Assembly: GCA_903813345.2 (NCBI GenBank)
Contig: CAIIXF020000006.1
Location: forward strand, 12,962,348 to 13,026,347
Reading direction: 5' to 3'
Origin: Owenia fusiformis
Lineage: Eukaryota; Annelida; Polychaeta; Sabellida; Oweniidae
DNA: 64,000 nt
In this document: piece by piece, positions 48,590 through 59,126 of the stretch
Layout of the letters: each line of letters opens with the position of its first letter
Position numbering within the stretch: position 1 is the stretch's first letter
The notes under the pieces: generated by a model
What the model was told of the DNA's origin: nothing
Databases searched by the model: none
What the model saw: only the letters and a program-made list of their open reading frames with translations
Position numbers and translations under genes: made by a program

Positions 48590-51500
48590 ATGAATACTTG
48601 GAGAAGACTACCATGTAAAATTTCAGAAGTAAATCTTGATATATTGCTTGCCTGTGGCCAATCATTCAGGTGAGAAGTTATATTTATGTCTATTATCACC
48701 CACTAACAAAACCATCAAAATCAAAAACCCCTGGAAACAAAATAGCGTTTCACTGTTCCGGTACATTACTCCATGGGCATTCAACTAGAGTTGAATGCCC
48801 ATGATTACTCCTAAAATAAATATCTTATGAATTGAAAAGTATCATCTGCAGCGTGAGCGTGATTGATTCTTCACATCAGCAGGTCATCCAACTGCGTATT
48901 TGACATGTCACGGATTTGCTGGAAACTTTGAAGTTACACCAGTTTTTTTAGCGTGACAGAATATGTCACGCAAAGAAGCATTTTGCCTGATTATTGTCAA
49001 GCAAAAATATTCCTTGAAATATTCCGTACCTACAAAAAAAGCAAAAAGTATGTGCGGTTCAAATTGCTGCAATCTGATTGGTCAAAAAGGCTAATTTTGT
49101 AAAAACTGTCAAGCAAGTCTGTTTTGTGATGAAAATTAAGGACCATTTTTGATAAATTGGACAAAAAAGCTCTATGAAGGACAAATTATGCCCAAAAAAG
49201 CCCATTAAAATTTTGGGACCCAATAACTAAAAAAAAATTCTGAGCCCACTAAAGGGGGGGGGGAATGCCCCCAGAACATTCCAAATGGGACTCGGAATAC
49301 ATATTTTATACGGAGTGGCTCCAGGACCGACAATTGTCGGTACTGGAGACTGTCCAGGGGTATTTGCTGGGGTACCGACAATTGTCGGCACTCTATCGTC
49401 ACCTAGTAGTGCCAGATAGAGAACCGACAATTGTCGGTACGCAAGTGGCTGCTACGTGTTTTTGCTAGAGAGCCGACAATTTCATAAATAAATACACTAC
49501 TTTTACTCTTGGAAATAACCTCATCACTTGCAGTCTAGTGGTTAGCGAGTACGACTCGCACACACTCGGTCCCGAGTTCGGATCCCGGCAGGACCAACTT
49601 TTTTCTTTTGAGGGGGGGGGCATAGTGCTTCTTTTGCAGTATGGAATCGTACAGGCATTAACTTGTAGTGAGCCATAATTTATTTCGACAAAAATTGATT
49701 CAACTTCCATCAAAATTGTCCTACAAGCTTCAATTAAAAACATTTTAAAGCTATTTTCTTGTTCTATCTAATGGGTCGATATATACAGTTAGGGGAGGGG
49801 ATGCTTTCGCCCCCGTCGACCTCTACCCTTACTATACGCCATGGCACAGGAGAAATATCTCATTTGGAATATATCACTGTTTACTTTGCGTTTGGTACTG
49901 TAGCTCTCTCATGCGAGATTGAATCGTGGCCATTAACTAAGGGAGCCAAATGCAACTTCCATCAAAAATTGTGCTATAAGGTATGGGTACCGTAATCCAA
50001 CACCAAATTCGAAAATTCATAACAATACTTTGCACATATGGCGTTCGTGACCAACTATAAAACGCTTACCCCCCATAGTGTTATATATCAAAATGCACCT
50101 GTCCATATAGGGGTTCGATTGACCTACATCAAATTATAGGGAGTCAGGTTACTTTTGAGATATCAGCGTCCGTTTATTGTAACTCGCGTTTGCTACCACT
50201 TCCTCAATTCTGATATTACGGGCAAATGCGTAGTAAACATGCTCACGTTCGGAACTATTTTGACCTACATCGCTATTTTCGTAATTCAAATGAAAGTTGA
50301 ACTCCTCTTTATTTTGATACCAAATAGTGGCATACTAGGTACCCTAGAAGCCAACTATGGGTTATTTAGAACGATACCACAGGTTTTTAAATGGACTATA
50401 TAGGCGGACTATATTGGCGGATGGATATGGAACCTCATACCATACGATAAGCTTCAAATAAAAAACATTCTAGCTACTAGTATTTTCTTCTATCTGATGG
50501 GTAGCAAACGCCCCTTTCTACGCCTGATCGACTCAGGAGAAATATCCTGTCTGTTACTGACTGACTGGGTAACCGGGGCTAATGCCCTCCCCGGGTTTTG
50601 CACTTGTTCCCAAAATATCCGTATGATATCTGAAATATCCCCCGCCCATTGCGCATGCGCCAGAAAATGCGAAATGCGAAAATCAATATTTGTCGGTCCT
50701 CTAGCGTGTAAACACAGCATATCTGCCGTACCGACAATTTATTTGTCGGTCCTCTAGCGTGCGACCACATCAGAGTCTAGAGTACCGACAATTGTCGGTA
50801 CTCTAGCCTTTACGTATTTTATATACTACAATATATGAAAACTCATCATTACTTTAATTCACTTGAATTTGGCCATAGAATGAAGCTTAGTAGTATTATT
50901 TTCTCACTTTCAGATGGCATGAGACACATCCAGGAGAATGGACTGGGGCGTTATCTGGTTATGTATGGACACTTTCCCAGACTGATGATTCCATTTTATA
51001 TAAAGTTTATGAACAATCCGATAAAAGGAAAACTGCATCATATACTTCTGTTAAGAAACCAGGGAAACAAAATCATCGTAAAAGATCTAAGGATATTAAA
51101 GAGGAACAAAATGATCACCCTGATGCCAAGCAACCAAAGTTGTTGACTAGTATCAAACAGGAGGTTGAAATAGGAGGTGGAGATTCAGTTAAAAATGAGA
51201 TAAAAACTGAACCTACATGTAATGATTTAGGTAACTTTTACAACAGTATTTTACATGACTACTTTCAACTTGATGTTGATCTACAGCAACTATATACTCA
51301 ATGGAGCAAAGCTGATAAAAACTTCAAGAAAGTTTCAGTTGATTTCTCAGGTATACGGATGTTAAGACAAAATCCAGTTGAAAATCTCTTTTCTTTTATC
51401 TGCTCCTCGAATAACCATATATCAAGGATAAGCGGTATGGTGGAGAGATTGTGTGAAACATATGGGAAACCAATTACAGAGGTCGATGGGGTGATGTATT

Positions 51501-53111
51501 ATGCATTTCCTGATGTAAAATCCTTAGCAGGGAATAATGTGGAACAGAAGTTAAGAGAACTAGGTAAGTTAGGCTGTAGTTTTTAAGGGGAAAATAGCAA
51601 GTTCACTTCAAGATACAAATAATAATGCCAAAGGATTAAAAATAAATTCAATGAGGAAATATTTAACGTTAGCCTAGGCCTAGTTCCTTTATCTAAAATT
51701 AGTTTTGGTTGAACTTTTCTTTATCAATTTTAGAGAAACCCGTTTTTCCAGAGAAAAATGTATTTTGACTGAGTGTTAAAACGTTATACCTGGGCAGGAC
51801 CTGGTATGAATATACTAAACTTATGTAGTCTCAGGTAGGACCTAAACTGAATTATTAACCATCTTCAATATATTCCAGGATTTGGATACAGGGCTAAGTA
51901 TATAAGTGAGACTGCCAAGTATATAGTGAAAAACCACAGTGAGGAGTGGCTTTATTCTCTCAGGGATGTACCATATGATGAGTCAAAGGCACAGCTAGTT
52001 AAACTACATGGTGTTGGAGCAAAGGTAAAACTCACTATAGTATTGTATCAAGTCACTGGACTTCCCCTTGCTCAAGAGAGGTCACATTTGTAGGAAGGGA
52101 CAGGCCTGTAGCCAGTTTTTGCCAAAGGGGTTCACTTTTCCAAAAATTCCAGGAGGGTTGACTTTTGACAACTTTGGCCCAAAATCACTTGAAAAGAGCT
52201 CAGAATTGTGAAAAAGTGCATGATTTTGAAAGAATTTTTGGCTAAAGGCACTCTCAAACAAGTGGCAGTGGCAAAATATCTGTCAAACCAACCCAATGTT
52301 CCCTGACAATCCTGATTTTATAGATATCTGATAAATATGGAAGTTATTGAGATGCAGAAATCTTCAGATTCAGATTGATTTATCAGAATTAATGTTAAGT
52401 TATTTTAAAATTCAAAACATTATGTATGATGATATAAAGTCAGTACTGTTGGTGAAAAATAGACATGATGAAAAATCTTATGAGCAGTCAACAATGCAAT
52501 CGTGACATAAGAACATAAAAAAGAGCATCACTTTTAACTCATATATAACCTTCATTGCCACTTTAATTTGACATAAATTCTATTTTACTAAACCAGGTGG
52601 CTGACTGTGTATGTCTGATGTCCCTAGACAAAATAGGGGCCATCCCAGTAGACACCCATGTATGGCAGATTGCTAGCAGAGACTACATGAAGGGCCTCAA
52701 ACAGGGAAAGACTCTCACTGATAAAGTTTATAAGGAGATTGGTGACCACTTTAGGGAACTCTGGGGCCCTTATGCAGGCTGGGCACACTCTGTAAGTACA
52801 TGTATAGGTAAATTTCAATACAAGTACAGAATGGGTCAAAAGTTGATCTTATTTATTTACTTCAGGAATTTTATTGTTATTAGCAATGAAAAGTATTGAC
52901 TTTGTAACAGTTTGAATTTTTTCTTGAGATAATATTTTTAATTCGATATTTAAATTCATCAAGAATTCAAATGATAAAGTCATGTTTTGAAATTCAATTA
53001 TCAAAACCAGAAAGCTTAGCTTAAACTTTTTTAATTCTTTTCAAGGTTTTGTTCAGTGCTGACTTGAAGAAGTTTCAAGACAAGAAATCACCAAAAAAGA
53101 CTGGAAAATAA
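48590..53111 (+). CDS. OGG1: 8-oxoguanine DNA glycosylase/lyase
   Basis: Predicted 378-residue base-excision-repair enzyme that removes 8-oxoguanine opposite cytosine and nicks the abasic site (nucleus and mitochondria). Coding exons: 48590-48669, 50914-51563, 51879-52024, 52597-52791, 53046-53111; GT-AG, phases agree. The opening block ends LACGQSFRW (exon 1/2), then EWTGALSGYVWTLSQTDD, YFQLDVDLQQLY at about 143, LFSFICSSNNHISRI, and the helix-hairpin-helix LVKLHGVGAKVADC with the Schiff-base Lys292, then PVDTHVWQIA with Asp311; the Lys-Asp spacing of 19 equals the human enzyme's. The tail is short and lysine-rich. Between residues 60 and 142 it has about 60 more residues than human OGG1, basic and with three SUMO-type motifs. 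The first ATG in the correct frame was taken as start; intron 1 (2.2 kb) is full of palindromic repeats. Confidence 0.95.
48772..48803. repeat. Short near-perfect palindrome
   Basis: The arms CATGGGCATTCAACT and AGTTGAATGCCCATG are exact complements (15 bases each) around a 2-base spacer, in OGG1 intron 1. No known function. Confidence 0.7.
49327..50797. repeat. Cluster of CCGACAATTGTCGG palindromes in OGG1 intron 1
   Basis: The 14-base palindrome CCGACAATTGTCGG occurs at 49327-49340, 49375-49388, 49424-49437 and 50784-50797; a spaced form (CCGACAATTTATTTGTCGG) is at 50731-50749 and half-sites at about 49473 and 50692. At 50782 it is extended to the 20-base palindrome GTACCGACAATTGTCGGTAC. 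A phrase GTCCTCTAGCGTG follows two of them. The spacing of the first three is about 48-49 bases. The arrangement resembles binding sites or element ends. No gene is seen in between; the frames there are antisense readings of these repeats. Confidence 0.7.
49522..49610 (+). ncRNA. tRNA-like sequence (tRNA pseudogene or SINE head)
   Basis: TCTAGTGGTTAGCGAG (49534) fits a pol III box A, GAGTTCGGATCCC (49574-49586) fits box B, and a T-run follows at 49599. A T-arm can pair with one mismatch around the TTCGGAT loop. The 5' acceptor strand does not pair with the 3' side, and the middle does not form a standard anticodon arm, so I do not call a functional tRNA. A tRNA-derived SINE head is the likelier reading. 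Confidence 0.5.
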
Positions 53112-54053
53112 AAATGGAAAATGGAAATTATGTTATGCAATTTGGGCACAATCCAGTGATGAATTCACTGCTGAGTGACAGAATATCCAGATACATTTTG
53201 TCGTCCTTTGTATGACACAGCTCAGATGTCTGAGTCCATGACAACGAACCTGGAGATTTTTAAATAGATGTCACACTACAACAGCAGCAACTTTATTTTC
53301 ATGTTTAAGGGAGTTCACATTTCCAAATGATAATTTTTACAATTTTAAATAATTCCTTGTCTAAAATACCTACATTTAAAATGTCTTTTGATTGTACAGT
53401 ACATAGTCTGAGTTACAATAATGTCATGGAGGCATCCACAATCAGATACCCTATTCTCTTTAATGAGCGCATAGTTCCAGAGAGCACATATGCTGAATAT
53501 GTTCTCGAGAAAACACAAAGTTTCATGCATTTGTTTTGATTATTTACACCACAAAAATATATTGATTGATGATTATATTTAATGCTGAGAAAGAAATACA
53601 GGAGCTGTAGAGTATGTGAACATTAGTGATAACAACTATTAAAGATTCACAGCGATAATTTTTGGTAATTTTTGGGTATGTGCTCTTATTGGAATCTCTC
53701 AATGTCTTACTCTTTTAAATTTTAATTTGGGGAATGCTCTGTGCACTCATGAGAGAATACAGTACGTATAATTCAAGACCCACTCATTATAAATGAACAT
53801 TCAAATGTATAAATTATAAATATAATCAGGATACGATAAAAGAAAAAGTTGGTTACAGCTCAAGTGAGCAACCATGTTTAGTAACTTGTTAAAATGAAAT
53901 ATGATGTGTCAAATTGGTATTGAACTAGTGTAATATATATGAAAACATGAAATGGCATCTATATGCCATAAAAAAATATGGCAACATCACAGGTATTCTC
54001 TCCTGTTGTATTTTTAGATAATATGATGTAAACAATTGACTCACTCTTGACCC

Positions 54054-54103
<50 letters not shown>
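54054..54103. repeat. ATTG tetranucleotide microsatellite
   Basis: About 12 consecutive ATTG units. It gives an artificial Asn-Gln-Ser-Ile frame on the minus strand. Confidence 0.95.
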
Positions 54104-54104
<1 letters not shown>

Positions 54105-55846
54105 AATGTCATCTAAGATGTAAAAATAAGTAAATAAAATGTAACCAAATATAATATACAATTCTATCAACTCTGTTTTATTTAGAAATTATTTGAATTT
54201 AAAGCATAATCTGAGTCAGTCACTTCCAAAAATTCTTGAAGTGTATACTGTAAAAACAACACAGGAGTAGTACATGTAATAGGATAAACAGATTATCCTA
54301 TAACTGGTTCATGAAATTGATAATTCTGGGGCCAATATATGATAAATCTGCCCTAATAAGCCATATGTATATAATGCATACAGTAGCATACACTTATTGT
54401 ATACTACAGACAGATCAATAGAATTTCAAATGAAAACCCAAAATGAAATTAAAATAACAACAAAAATTTGGTTCTATGTTTAAGATAGATGGCTCTAGTG
54501 TCAAACCTCTTATTTTAGTTTGGGACAGCATCTTTTCCATTCAATCGAGGTTGGGCCATTCAATTGAGGTTGGGCCATGCAGACGAATGTAAGCCATACA
54601 ACCAAATTTTGCTGATTCAATCTGACGGAGAATGCCGAGCCTCTCTTTTTGACCAATTAGAGACGTCCTCTTCACATTCGTGGTAACCTCGGCCAACTTC
54701 GTTTGCAAAGAAAATCTTTGGCAGTATCCAGCTTTTCTTGAGGTATCTTCGGTTGCAAGCCAAAAGTCAACATCCATTTTAGTTTTGCTTCAAGCTCCCC
54801 CCCTCCACAAACACACACATACACAGGACACCTCCACATCATTGAAGGTGAAGAATATAGGGAAGTCCAGAGACATGATGCAAAACTAAATGATTTTCAA
54901 ACCCAGTGATACTGCAGCAGTACATGAGTAAATGTTGTATATGAGTTATACCAGCATAAAAACTTAGTAGGCCTACAATAATTTCATTAGATCAACCGAA
55001 CAGGTGATATTTAGAACTGGAAATCAAGAAAAGTAAGAACTGAATTGGCAAATAACTCAAACAATTAAACTTTAGTATAATATACTGTTATATCACCCAA
55101 CACCCCAACTTGGAATATACCCTTTCAAATCCTTCATACTAAAAGTCTGCCTAAAAGACTCTGTTATTTTTAGGTTTAAAATAAAGTATGAAAACATGAG
55201 TGAACCATATTGTCCACTTCAGGAACTATTGCAATTTCAGACTGAAAACATTCAAATATAAAGCTCCACCTTAAAGTGTCTGATAAAATTGGCTTGATGT
55301 GGCACTGGACATTAAAATCATTAATTTTTTATTTGGGATTGCAAACTTTTGCTTTTTTATTTAGCATACTATTTTGTAACAACTCCTGGGAGAATATTAC
55401 TGGGTAAAACAATGATATCAGGAAAGCATTCATTTGAAAAAATAATTAAGGAAAATAATGAAAAACTAATGGGCAATAGACACTGCAGGTTTTTATTAGA
55501 TATATTTTTGATTAGGGTAATTGTATAAGTTGTAGGATGATTTTGATATATATCCAAAATGTTTTATTCAAAGTTACAATGTGAAAAAATCCAAATCTGC
55601 GTTCATGTAGGGCACGATGTGGCATGACTGGGTGAAAAAAGGGATAAGAAAAGAAGGATTTTTCTTTCCTCATTTTCTGCTCTTCAACCTGGATTATAAC
55701 AATGGGTTTAGTAAAGTATTATGCAATGGTGCCCTCATGCCCAAACAACAAGCACTTCGAATGCAAAACACAGGATCAATACAACAAACTGAACAAATGT
55801 ATGTTGATATTCTAATGGAGGTATGAAATACATTTATCTACATTAG

Positions 55847-55944
55847 GATCATAGGCCAAGAGTAAACTAGTATAAATTCAATATACTAGTAGAAGACATT
55901 CTGTATTGAGTTTGATAATGCTACTTTTCTCTTGGCCTATGATC
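55847..55944. repeat. Short foldback with GATCATAGGCCAAGAG ends
   Basis: GATCATAGGCCAAGAGTA and its complement bound a 98-base hairpin-like element, with a smaller palindrome (ACTAGTATAAATT / AATATACTAGT) inside. A MITE remnant is likely. Confidence 0.75.
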
Positions 55945-57001
55945 AGGATAAATGCACAGAATTGACACTTCATAAGACACTTTTAAAAGAGAGATTCATC
56001 TGATCTTTGCACACCTGCCTGCACTACTCCAAAAATTAAAAAATGGAAGGCTAACTTGGTAAGTGTACATGTAATTATATTCATGTAGACTCCCCTTCCT
56101 GTAAGCAGGTAAGTCCATGCTGGTATTTAAGATTTTATGACTGCAGGTGTATACTAATACCATTTCCAAAAGTTCGATTTTGCTGTTGCTCCTAAATAAA
56201 AAATACTTCTTCCCAAGCCCCCCCCCCCCCCCATCCCGGTGCACAAATAAATCAAACTATTAAGTAAATATTGTAACACTTTCTAGAAAAAAATGTGAAC
56301 ATGCAAATGATAAACAGTCTTGGCATACCTGCTTGCACTATCCCCAAAATTAAAAATACTCTCTCGTAAAGACCACATTACATCTACTTTTTGACACTCT
56401 TAAGAATGAAGAATAGTACTTACAAGTATCACATGTGTATTTATGTAATTTTCATGATCATTATAGTTACCAATAAACCAATAATTGATGAAATGCACAT
56501 TTCTTACATTTTTGGGGAATATTTACCTGTTATGGAAATAATTCAAATCGAATATTTGGATAATATACATTTATAAAATTACAATTTCTCCAATTACTTT
56601 ATTTGTTTTAACTTTTTTTCTGAAACGAAGTTTAAAAAGTCCTCTGACTATACTACCCCTGATACTCCATTTAGGGCCTGAAATAAATAGTGGAAAGGTC
56701 TAGGCCTATTACAAACTAAGTTTTGCACTCCCTCTATCAATCCCCTTTTGAATAATTTAAAGCCTGTTTTAACTTGCGCCAAGCCCTTATAACCACCCCC
56801 CCCCCCCCACAAACCTCGAAGTAGCGAAGTAGATAAGGGGACATCCAGAGCCTTATAGCGAGACAAAGATATCGACGGGGTTTATATGTTATCAATTATT
56901 CGAACATGACTGTATTCACGCCTTCTTTAAATTGTAAACAAAGTCAATGCTTCAGCTGGGTTATATTCGAGATCAATAACCCAGTTAATACGTGTAATGT
57001 G

Positions 57002-57062
57002 TGACGTCATAACGGTGGGTCGTAGTAATGGCGGACCATGATGAATATTCGAAACAATTTGG
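57002..57062 (+). promoter_or_regulatory. CRE followed by an exon-like ATGGCGG start
   Basis: TGACGTCA at 57002-57009 precedes ATGGCGGACCATGATG at 57028, which stays open to a good donor site (G/GTGAGTTTT at 57061-57062). It could be a first exon. It cannot be the first coding exon of glutamine synthetase: the exon ends in phase 1, while the next exon starts in the glutamine synthetase frame in phase 0. At most it would be an upstream open frame or belong to an unseen gene. Confidence 0.25.
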
Positions 57063-57084
57063 TGAGTTTTCATGTTCGAATCGT

Positions 57085-57255
57085 AATATAGACCTCAGAG
57101 CAGGGGTAATATCGTCGAATACACCCCTTGGGGCTAGGCACAAAAGCTTTCGAACCCCTCACTCCCTTCAGTCGTTCGGCCGGTACAGAAAACGTTTGTG
57201 CCTAGCCCTGCAGGGTGTATTCAACGATATAACCCCTGCTTTTCGGTCTATATTT
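57085..57255. repeat. 171-bp foldback upstream of glutamine synthetase
   Basis: AATATAGACC...GGGGCTAGGCACAAA on the left is mirrored by TTTGTGCCTAGCCCT...GGTCTATATT on the right. The arms are near-perfect, about 70 bases each. The frame that runs through it is not a gene. Confidence 0.85.
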
Positions 57256-57598
57256 CTTGAATAACTTCTGATTTTCAAACTTATGGAGGGGAGTGTAAGA
57301 TGTGATCTCTCATTGCAATACTGTATCTCTTCTCTAGTCTCCCCTCCTTTCCAGTTTCATTGCATAATTGTTGTGGGATCACATTCCTATATGGCTTAAT
57401 TACATGCATCCACAGTAATATCTATCACCTCATTCATGCAATTGTTTCTGGAAGTTACAATGTTTACAAAGCAAAAACATTTTCATCCCACAGCACCAGC
57501 TGTGTATTTCTATTTTTGTCATCCCATTCTGAGCATTGATTTTTAACAAACCCTGCGAGATGAGTGGCATCAAAGGTGCCGTGAGCTCTTATTTCTGA

Positions 57599-57779
57599 CC
57601 AATCAGAGTGCTCTCTCAAAATAAACGTGATCAACACGTGCCAGGTATTGAACCCTACATATAAATATTGCGGCAAATATTGTATAACTTCATTCGGAGT
57701 TGACGTGATCGGGAAGAAGGATAGAAGAAAATCGTAACGCTACCCTTTGTACGTTTAATATCGCAAGAGACGACAAAAA
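57599..57779 (+). promoter_or_regulatory. Promoter and non-coding first exon, probably of glutamine synthetase
   Basis: CCAATCAG at 57599-57606 and the TATA box TATAAATA at 57660-57667 sit 54 bases apart (start to TATA), placing transcription start near 57690. The following stretch to 57779 has a GC-richer leader look and ends at a strong donor, GTGAGTAT (57780). It fits a 5' UTR exon spliced to the acceptor at 59120. Linking the two is inference from order, orientation and splice sites. Confidence 0.55.
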
Positions 57780-58544
57780 GTGAGTATACAAACAATTTGC
57801 TATTTTTTGTAATAATTTACCTGACAAGCGTCAACATTTGAATAGATCTACAGCTCATACGAAACTGCTTAGCTCGCACAGTTTGTAACCTGGCCAAGTT
57901 ATCTAATCTAATCCTGATGACGTTTGGACTGGAGTGGGCCAAACTGCTTTGGTTAAATCTAAATGGTAATAGCTGATACTTCCAGACTTGAATCCACCCG
58001 CTTTTTGAGCCTATCCCCTAGGGGGCAGCGGCCCTAGGCCTAGACTGTATCCATGGGCATACGCTAATTTTTTATGAGTAGCCATGGGCGTAGCGCAATT
58101 TTTCTTTTATTATGAGAAGTACGCCACAAGGGGAACACAAGTAGGGGAAAGCCAAACCCCGAGAAATGAGCATTCAGAAAATTTGGAAATTTGGTTGTAT
58201 TTTGAGTATATTTGCAGCTATCTAAGTATGCCCGTGCATACCGGGCGCTATGCCCATTCTATTATAATACACCGTCACAGGAATACTAGTCAGTGGCCTA
58301 GCGTATATTTTGTGAATGTAAGCCATGTGTGATCAAAGAGAACAAGCTTTGATGGGGTTTGGAAATGAATTGCATTTGAAACATCCTGGGACATTTTAAA
58401 ATACGAAATTACGACTAATATGGACTAATAAAATGTGAATTATTGACCATTTAAAGTAATTCCTCCAAAAGCATTCTGGAGTGTTTAAGATACGAAATTG
58501 GGACTAATATGGACTAATGATAGTATTTTTAAAGTTTAGGGCAA

Positions 58545-58674
58545 TTCAATATAAATGATCAACTTTTCTCTAAATTTTTAGAGGACGCCATGGGAGGTTT
58601 TCCCTGCACTTCAATATAAATGATCAACTTTTCTCTAAATTTTTAGAGGACGCCATGGGAGGTTTTCCCTGCAC
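58545..58674. repeat. Exact tandem duplication, 65-bp unit
   Basis: TTCAATATAAATGATCAACT...TTTTCCCTGCAC occurs at 58545-58609 and 58610-58674 with hardly any difference, so the duplication is recent. It lies in the first (5' UTR) intron of glutamine synthetase. Confidence 0.9.
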
Positions 58675-59126
58675 ATAAAGTTAGGTTGCATTTTTAATGT
58701 CAAGTATGCCTGTGCGTACCAGGCGTACCGGGCGCTACGCTCTTTGGTATCCTATTGTTCCTATGATGATGAAGACTATACATTCTTATTCCCAACAGAG
58801 AACTTGACTTTGAGGCATTTGAATGAACAATGATCTGTCATCTAAGGGGATTGCTTGCTTCTGCTTTTCACCAGGCCCGGCTTTGAAAATGAGGTCATTG
58901 ATGCAATTTACTGTCATTGAACAAGGATTTGGTCTTCAGGGTTGATGTGCTGAAACTGAAGTTAGTTAGGTATAGGAAATTGGGCATTAGTTTCAGCCAC
59001 TCATGGCTACCATACAGGTACATGGCTGATGCTCTAGGGATTGCTGCCAGAATAGCAATTGATTAGAAAATTCATTTAAATTAGAAGTAATTAATTATTC
59101 AATCATTCTTGTATTTCAAGCTCAAA

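Larger units (their letters stand above)
53112..56990. other. OGG1 3' region and intergenic spacer, no supported gene
   Basis: Mostly AT-rich. A minus-strand 78-codon frame (54777-54541) starts with ATG and is GC-richer than its surroundings. It ends in two copies of a 19-base unit (TCAATCGAGGTTGGGC type); I do not recognise it. A plus-strand patch at 55729-55820, between a possible acceptor (TTTAG) and donor (GAG/GTATGA), could be an orphan exon. Neither is supported by a family match. ATTAAA at about 53638 is a weak polyadenylation candidate for OGG1. Confidence 0.4.

Noticed and set aside
49327-49480. Regularly spaced palindromes suggesting a CRISPR-like array
   Set aside because: The genome is eukaryotic, only three regular units are present, and the spacers are not of constant type.
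49522-49610. Functional tRNA gene
   Set aside because: Box A and box B are good, but the acceptor stem and anticodon arm do not fold, so it is listed only as tRNA-like.
57028-57264. ATGGCGG frame as the start of glutamine synthetase
   Set aside because: The reading phase of its donor does not fit the coding exon at 59121, and most of the frame runs through a foldback.
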